From Nocardioides baculatus (GTDB taxonomy: Bacteria > Actinomycetota > Actinomycetes > Propionibacteriales > Nocardioidaceae): DNA of 64,000 bases. The translations under genes and the position numbers were made by a program. This document shows positions 59,786 to 64,000 of the stretch, piece by piece. The notes beneath the pieces were generated by a model, which saw only the letters and a program-made list of their open reading frames with translations, had not been told where the DNA came from and did not search any database. The stretch lies in NCBI RefSeq assembly GCF_016735675.1, contig NZ_JAERSG010000002.1, positions 62,001 to 126,000 of the forward strand, in the 5' to 3' direction. Within the stretch, counting starts at the first letter, position 1. Every line of letters starts with the position of its first letter.

Positions 59786-61354
59786 ATGGCCATCCCCAGC
59801 TTCGTCGACCAGGTCACGCTGCACCTCGCAGCAGGACGCGGCGGCAACGGCGTGGCCTCGGTCAAGCGCGAGAAGTTCAAACCGCTCGGCGGTCCCGACG
59901 GCGGCAACGGCGGCCAGGGCGGGTCGATCATCCTGGAGGTCGACACGAGCGTGACGACCCTCGTGGACTACCACCACAGCCCCAAGCGCAAGGCCGACAA
60001 CGGCGGCCAGGGCGCCGGTGACCACAAGAACGGCGGCAACGGCAAGGACCTCGTCCTGCCCGTCCCCGACGGCACGCTCGTCAGGGACGCCGAGGGCAAC
60101 GTCCTGGCGGACCTCGTCGGTCAGGGCACGACGCTCGTGATCGCCGCCGGCGGGCGCGGTGGCCTCGGCAACGCCGCCCTCGCCTCCTCCAAGCGCAAGG
60201 CGCCCGGGTTCGCCCTGCTGGGTGAGCCCGGCGACGAGCTCGTCGTACGCCTCGAGCTGAAGGTCGTCGCCGACATCGGCCTCGTCGGCTTCCCGAGCGC
60301 CGGCAAGTCCTCCCTGATCGCGGCGATGTCGCGGGCGCGGCCCAAGATCGCCGACTACCCGTTCACCACGCTCATCCCCAACCTCGGCGTCGTCACCGCC
60401 GGCGAGACCACCTTCGTGGTCGCCGACGTCCCCGGCCTGATCGAGGGCGCCGCGGAGGGTCGGGGCCTCGGCCACGACTTCCTCCGCCACATCGAGCGCT
60501 GCGCCGCGCTGGTGCACGTGGTCGACACCGCGTCCATCGAGCCCGGCCGCAACCCGGTCGACGACCTCGACGTCATCGAGGGCGAGCTCGCCCGCTACGG
60601 CGGGCTCGAGGACCGGCCCCGGCTGGTCGCCCTCAACAAGGTCGACGTGCCCGACGGCCAGGACATCGCCGACATGGTCGTCGAGGAGCTCCGCGGCCGC
60701 GGCCTGCGGGTCTTCGAGGTCAGCGCCGCCTCCGGTGCGGGCCTGCGCGAGCTGACGTTCGCGATGGCCGAGATCGTGGTCGCGTCCCGCGAGGACGCCC
60801 CCGAGGCGGAGCCGCAGCGGATCGTGCTGCGGCCGAAGGCCGTCGACAGCGGCGAGGACTTCGAGGTCGTCGCGACCGACGAGGGCTGGCGGGTGCGCGG
60901 CGTGAAGCCCGAGCGGTGGGTGCGCCAGACCGACTTCAGCAACGAGGAGGCCGTGGGCTTCCTCGCCGACCGCCTCAACCGGATGGGCGTCGAGCTCCGG
61001 CTCGCGAAGATGGGCGCCCAGGAGGGCGACGCGGTGCTCATCGGGTCCGACACCAACTCCGTGGTCTTCGACTTCAAGCCCAGCATCGAGGCCGGCGCCG
61101 AGATGCTCGGTCGCCGTGGCGAGGACGAGCGGCTCCGCGAGGCCCGCCCGGCCCGCGACCGCCGCCGTGACATCGCCGAGGGCATGGAGACCAAGGCCGA
61201 GGAGGAGGCGCGCGCCGACGTGGCCCGCCGCCTCGACGAGGAGCGCCGCAAGAACAAGAAGGGCCCCGACAAGAGCTCGGGCAGCTCGGGTGTGGGACCG
61301 ATGGCCTACGAGATCGGCACGAAGGACGACCCCGACTGGGACGGCGAGGAGTGA
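59786..61354 (+). CDS. obgE: GTPase Obg (CgtA)
   Basis: The 522-residue protein has the Gly-rich Obg domain ([20 protein letters not shown]), the GTPase domain with G1 [10 protein letters not shown], switch [14 protein letters not shown]3 [12 protein letters not shown] and G4 NKVD, and the C-terminal OCT domain ([16 protein letters not shown]) followed by a charged tail. Obg binds the 50S subunit and links ribosome assembly to ppGpp. The stop overlaps the proB start by four bases (GTGA). The ATG at 59786 follows AAGGAA. Confidence 0.96.
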   Translation: MAIPSFVDQVTLHLAAGRGGNGVASVKREKFKPLGGPDGGNGGQGGSIILEVDTSVTTLVDYHHSPKRKADNGGQGAGDHKNGGNGKDLVLPVPDGTLVRDAEGNVLADLVGQGTTLVIAAGGRGGLGNAALASSKRKAPGFALLGEPGDELVVRLELKVVADIGLVGFPSAGKSSLIAAMSRARPKIADYPFTTLIPNLGVVTAGETTFVVADVPGLIEGAAEGRGLGHDFLRHIERCAALVHVVDTASIEPGRNPVDDLDVIEGELARYGGLEDRPRLVALNKVDVPDGQDIADMVVEELRGRGLRVFEVSAASGAGLRELTFAMAEIVVASREDAPEAEPQRIVLRPKAVDSGEDFEVVATDEGWRVRGVKPERWVRQTDFSNEEAVGFLADRLNRMGVELRLAKMGAQEGDAVLIGSDTNSVVFDFKPSIEAGAEMLGRRGEDERLREARPARDRRRDIAEGMETKAEEEARADVARRLDEERRKNKKGPDKSSGSSGVGPMAYEIGTKDDPDWDGEE

Positions 61355-62469
61355 GCGACCGCGCGGGGCTCGTCAGCGCCGCCCGACGCATCGTCGTCAA
61401 GGTCGGCTCGTCGTCGCTGACCACTGCAGCGGGCGGCATCGACCCCGCGCGCGTACGTCGCCTCGTCGAGGTCCTCGCGGCAGCGAAGGGTGCCGGTGCC
61501 GAGGTCGTCCTCGTGTCGTCGGGGGCGATCGCCGCGGGGCTCGCTCCGCTCGGGCTGACGAAGCGGCCGCGGGCGCTCGCCGCCCAGCAGGCCGCGGCGT
61601 CGGTCGGGCAGGGCCTGCTGGCGCACCGCTACCAGGAGGAGTTCGCCCGGCACGGCATCGTCACGGGGCAGGTGCTCCTCACCGTGGACGACGTCACCCG
61701 GCGCGTGCACTACCGCAACGCCCACCAGACCTTCGCCAAGCTCCTCGAGCTCGGGGTCGTGCCGATCGTCAACGAGAACGACACGGTGGCGACCTCCGAG
61801 ATCCGCTTCGGCGACAACGACCGGCTGGCCGCGCTGGTGGCCCACCTCGTGCACGCCGACCTCCTGGTCCTGCTCTCCGACGTCGACGGCCTCTACGACG
61901 GGCCGCCCGGCCGGGACGGCTCGACGCTGGTGCCCGTGGTGCGGTCGGAGGCCGACCTCGCGGGGATCACCATCGGGACCACGGGCGCCTCGGGTGTCGG
62001 CACCGGCGGGATGACGACCAAGGTCGACGCCGCGCGGATCGCCACCGGCGCCGGCATCGACGTGGTGCTGACCTCCGCCGACCAGGCGGCTGCCGCGCTC
62101 ACCGGCTCCGAGGTCGGCACGCTGTTCGAGGCGACCGGCAAGCGTCGCCCCACCCGTCTGCTGTGGCTGGCGCACGCCACGTCGGGGCAGGGCACGCTGA
62201 CCCTCGACGCGGGCGCCGTACGCGCCGTGGTGGAGCGCCGCGCCTCGCTCCTCGCGGCCGGCATCACCGGGGTCGACGGCAGCTTCGTGGCCGGTGACGC
62301 GGTCGACGTCCTCGACCCGGACGGCGCCGTGGTCGCCCGCGGGCTGGTCAACTTCGATGCCGAGGAGCTCCCGGCGCTGCTCGGTCGCTCGACCGGCGAC
62401 CTCAAGGCCGCGCTCGGGGCGGCCTACGAGCGCGAGGTCATCCACCGCGACGACCTCGTCCTGCTCTAG
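61351..62469 (+). CDS. proB: Glutamate 5-kinase
   Basis: The 372-residue enzyme catalyses the first step of proline synthesis. The amino-acid kinase domain has [34 protein letters not shown] and [20 protein letters not shown], and [19 protein letters not shown] marks the nucleotide site. A C-terminal PUA domain follows (about residues 275-360). It is translationally coupled to obgE. The stop is TAG. proA, often next, is not on the right; the following genes are on the other strand. Confidence 0.95.
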   Translation: MSDRAGLVSAARRIVVKVGSSSLTTAAGGIDPARVRRLVEVLAAAKGAGAEVVLVSSGAIAAGLAPLGLTKRPRALAAQQAAASVGQGLLAHRYQEEFARHGIVTGQVLLTVDDVTRRVHYRNAHQTFAKLLELGVVPIVNENDTVATSEIRFGDNDRLAALVAHLVHADLLVLLSDVDGLYDGPPGRDGSTLVPVVRSEADLAGITIGTTGASGVGTGGMTTKVDAARIATGAGIDVVLTSADQAAAALTGSEVGTLFEATGKRRPTRLLWLAHATSGQGTLTLDAGAVRAVVERRASLLAAGITGVDGSFVAGDAVDVLDPDGAVVARGLVNFDAEELPALLGRSTGDLKAALGAAYEREVIHRDDLVLL

Positions 62470-62491
62470 CGTCCGACCCGCAAGTCGTGGG

Positions 62492-62809
62492 TCAGTCCTC
62501 GGACAGGATCCCCTCGAGCTCGTCCATGGTCGCGGTGAAGGAGCCCTCGAGGTCGACGTCGTAGGCGTCGGCCAGCGTCAGCACGCTCCAGAGGCAGTCG
62601 GCGAGCTCGTGGGCCAGCGCCTCGTCGAGGTCCTCGCGCGGGCGTACGCCGGCCTTGCCCTGCACCAGCTTGGCGAGGTCGCCCACGTCGCCGAGGAAGC
62701 CGAGCATGATCTCCTCGGTTGTCCACGACCGTCCGTAGGTCGACGCCTCGACGTCGGCGTACTGCGCGCGGATCGTCCGGGCCCGCTCCTGCATCTGCTG
62801 GAAGTCCAT
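62492..62809 (-). CDS. MazG-like nucleotide pyrophosphohydrolase
   Basis: The 105-residue all-helical protein has EEIMLGFLGDVGDLAKLVQG and LAHELADCLWSVLTLADAYD, matching the EExxE...ExxD metal-binding helices of the MazG superfamily in a reduced form (the first motif here is E-x6-D). These enzymes hydrolyse noncanonical NTPs. The ATG at 62809 has CAGGAT six bases upstream, 14 bases after the HIT gene, so it may be read both with HIT and alone. Confidence 0.75.
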   Translation of the reverse strand: MDFQQMQERARTIRAQYADVEASTYGRSWTTEEIMLGFLGDVGDLAKLVQGKAGVRPREDLDEALAHELADCLWSVLTLADAYDVDLEGSFTATMDELEGILSED

Positions 62810-62815
62810 CCGCGC

Positions 62816-62821
62816 ATCCTG
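62816..62821 (-). promoter_or_regulatory. Putative -10 box of the MazG-like gene
   Basis: CAGGAT on the minus strand, six bases before the ATG at 62809, within the 14-bp space after the HIT gene. Confidence 0.35.
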
Positions 62822-62823
62822 CC

Positions 62824-63294
62824 TCAGCCGAAGGTGCGCGGCAGGACCAGTGCTGCGGCGAGCCGCTCGGCGTACGGCTCCCGCTCCTCGGGTGTCGCCC
62901 ACCGTGTGTCGTGGTGACGCTGGTAGAGCCGGTCGTCCTCATGGCGGGGAAAGACGTGGACGTGCAGGTGCCAGACGTCCTGGTTCCCGTCGGGCTCGTT
63001 GTGCTGCCGCGTCGAGATGCCCGTGCAGTCGTACGACCCGCGCATCGCGATGGCGACCTGCCGCGTGAGGTCCCAGACAGCGTGGCCGGCCTCGGCAGGG
63101 ATGTCGTAGAGGTTCTCGTGGTGACCGCGGGGGATCACCAGCGCCGCTCCCGGGTTGTCGGGCCACCACTTCGGGGAGACGCGTGCATAGGCGAGGTCCG
63201 TGACGGCGACGACGTCGCCGGGTTGGTTGTGCTCGTCGTGCACGCCCACCTGGATCCGGCAGAACGGGCAGTCGTAGTCGGGCGGCTCGTGCAT
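62824..63294 (-). CDS. HIT family protein (histidine triad hydrolase)
   Basis: The 156-residue protein carries the histidine triad as WHLHVHVFPRH and an N-terminal CPFC that, with downstream His residues, forms the zinc site of the HINT/Fhit-like group. ALVIPRGHHENLYDIPAEAG is the substrate-side helix region. Members split nucleoside phosphoramidates or dinucleotides; the substrate is not predictable here. CAGGCT lies six bases before the ATG. It is divergent from the nucleotidyltransferase-like gene at the right edge. Confidence 0.9.
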   Translation of the reverse strand: MHEPPDYDCPFCRIQVGVHDEHNQPGDVVAVTDLAYARVSPKWWPDNPGAALVIPRGHHENLYDIPAEAGHAVWDLTRQVAIAMRGSYDCTGISTRQHNEPDGNQDVWHLHVHVFPRHEDDRLYQRHHDTRWATPEEREPYAERLAAALVLPRTFG

Positions 63295-63300
63295 GGCGCC

Positions 63301-63306
63301 AGCCTG
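63301..63306 (-). promoter_or_regulatory. Putative -10 box of the HIT gene
   Basis: CAGGCT on the minus strand, six bases before the ATG at 63294. Confidence 0.35.
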
Positions 63307-63331
63307 TCATCCGTGGCCGAGGCATCGGCGC

Positions 63332-63337
63332 TAGCGT
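63332..63337 (+). promoter_or_regulatory. Putative -10 box of the nucleotidyltransferase-like gene
   Basis: TAGCGT, seven bases before the GTG at 63345. Confidence 0.5.
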
Positions 63338-63344
63338 CGGTCCC

Positions 63345-64000
63345 GTGACCGACCGCGAGCCACTGCACCGCACGCCCGAGGAGGTGGCCGAGGACGAGGA
63401 GTTCTTCGGCTGGTACGGCCCATGGGCTCCCCTCGACCCGGACGGCCTGGCCGACGTCATGGCCGGCTTCGAGCGGCCGTGGTGGATCGTCGGCGGCTGG
63501 TCGATCGAGGCCTTCACCCATGTGCCCCGCGAGCACGAGGACGTCGACCTCACGCTGCTCGCCTGCGACCTGCCCGCCTTCCGCGCCCACGTCGGCGTCC
63601 AGTGGCACCTCTGGAGCAACCACGGCGGCACCCTGCGGCCCTTCAACGACCGCTTCCCCGAGGTGCTCGACACGAGCAGCCAGGTCTGGATCCGGCGCAG
63701 CGCCGCCGATCCGTGGGTGATCGACCTGCCGATCACCCCCGACCGCGACGGGCTCTGGACCAACAAGCGCGACCCCGACCACGTCGCGCCGCTCGAGGAC
63801 GTGACGTGGGTGGCGGAGTCCGGCATCCGCTACCTGCGACCCGAGATCACCTTGCTCTACAAGGCTGTGCTCCACCGGCCCAAGGACGACCGCGACCTGG
63901 CCGTGACGTGGCCGTTGCTCGATCCGGCCGCGCAGGAGTGGTTACGCACCACAGTGGCGCGGCTCTACCCCGGTCACGACTGGCTGGACACGATGGACTG
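63345..64000 (+). CDS. Nucleotidyltransferase-fold protein, aminoglycoside adenylyltransferase-like (3' end at window edge)
   Basis: The reading frame gives 218 residues and ends in TG at position 64000, so a TGA stop one base beyond the edge is likely and the protein is probably complete. The motif WWIVGGWSIEAF followed by REHEDVDLTLL is the GG-W and D-x-D metal-binding pattern of nucleotidyltransferases such as AadB/LinB-type aminoglycoside or lincosamide adenylyltransferases. LRPEITLLYKAVLHRPKDDRD supplies the third acidic/Lys segment. The natural substrate is unknown and resistance is not implied. Codon 200 is TTA (63942-63944), a rare codon in such genomes. Confidence 0.75.
   Translation, partial: MTDREPLHRTPEEVAEDEEFFGWYGPWAPLDPDGLADVMAGFERPWWIVGGWSIEAFTHVPREHEDVDLTLLACDLPAFRAHVGVQWHLWSNHGGTLRPFNDRFPEVLDTSSQVWIRRSAADPWVIDLPITPDRDGLWTNKRDPDHVAPLEDVTWVAESGIRYLRPEITLLYKAVLHRPKDDRDLAVTWPLLDPAAQEWLRTTVARLYPGHDWLDTMD

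Overview
The window is a very GC-rich stretch of an actinobacterial chromosome, most likely from the Nocardioidaceae (Nocardioides-like). The support is the core gene order (clpP1-clpP2-clpX, valS, folC-DUF4233-GNAT-ndk, mreBCD-mrdA-rodA, radical SAM/DUF2344, rne-rplU-rpmA-obgE-proB), a mycothiol-type reductase, almost exclusive use of TGA stops, and many GTG starts. No mobile element, phage gene, CRISPR array or rRNA was seen. Family assignments are from reading the translations; no database search was possible.

Layout. 1-10.2 kb is mixed metabolism and regulation: a partial sensor kinase, MarR with a membrane protein, thiolase, tandem-hotdog thioesterase, truncated globin, MscS channel and aminopeptidase N. 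10.2-20.9 kb holds a mycothiol-linked reductase, metG, a run rpiB-nei-SpoIIE-type phosphatase, two tRNAs, tig, and a divergent phosphotransferase/MarR pair. 20.9-32.3 kb is clpP1P2-clpX, an anchored protein with 11-residue repeats, valS, folC and ndk. 32.6-38.4 kb is the rod-shape operon mreB-mreC-mreD-mrdA-rodA. 38.4-53.0 kb begins and ends with the radical SAM protein and its usual partner DUF2344, split here by about 12 kb of surface-polysaccharide genes. 53.4-62.5 kb is rne, a membrane/glycosyltransferase fusion, rplU-rpmA-obgE-proB. The right edge has MazG-like, HIT and nucleotidyltransferase genes.

The polysaccharide island encodes a methyltransferase with a long coiled coil, a double-domain GT2, a DUF2142-like membrane protein, four enzymes resembling WbpB/WbpE/WbpD/WbpI (synthesis of UDP-2,3-diacetamido-2,3-dideoxy-hexuronic acid), two further GT2 enzymes, a flippase-like protein and DUF2304. 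The methyltransferase/coiled-coil plus tandem glycosyltransferase pair resembles the WbdD/WbdA chain-length system of E. coli O9a in architecture only. The last island gene overlaps the start of the DUF2344 gene, so the island is now translationally tied to the housekeeping operon.

Regulation. Many genes carry a TANNNT-like hexamer 6-7 nt before the start codon and no Shine-Dalgarno sequence, the signature of leaderless mRNAs. At four junctions the upstream stop codon (TAG or TAA) is itself the first half of that hexamer. Other readable signals are a ClgR-type box before clpP1, a repeated 16-bp element over the two start codons of the divergent phosphotransferase/MarR pair, and several elaborate inverted-repeat structures between convergent genes (7.55-7.64 kb and 24.55-24.71 kb).
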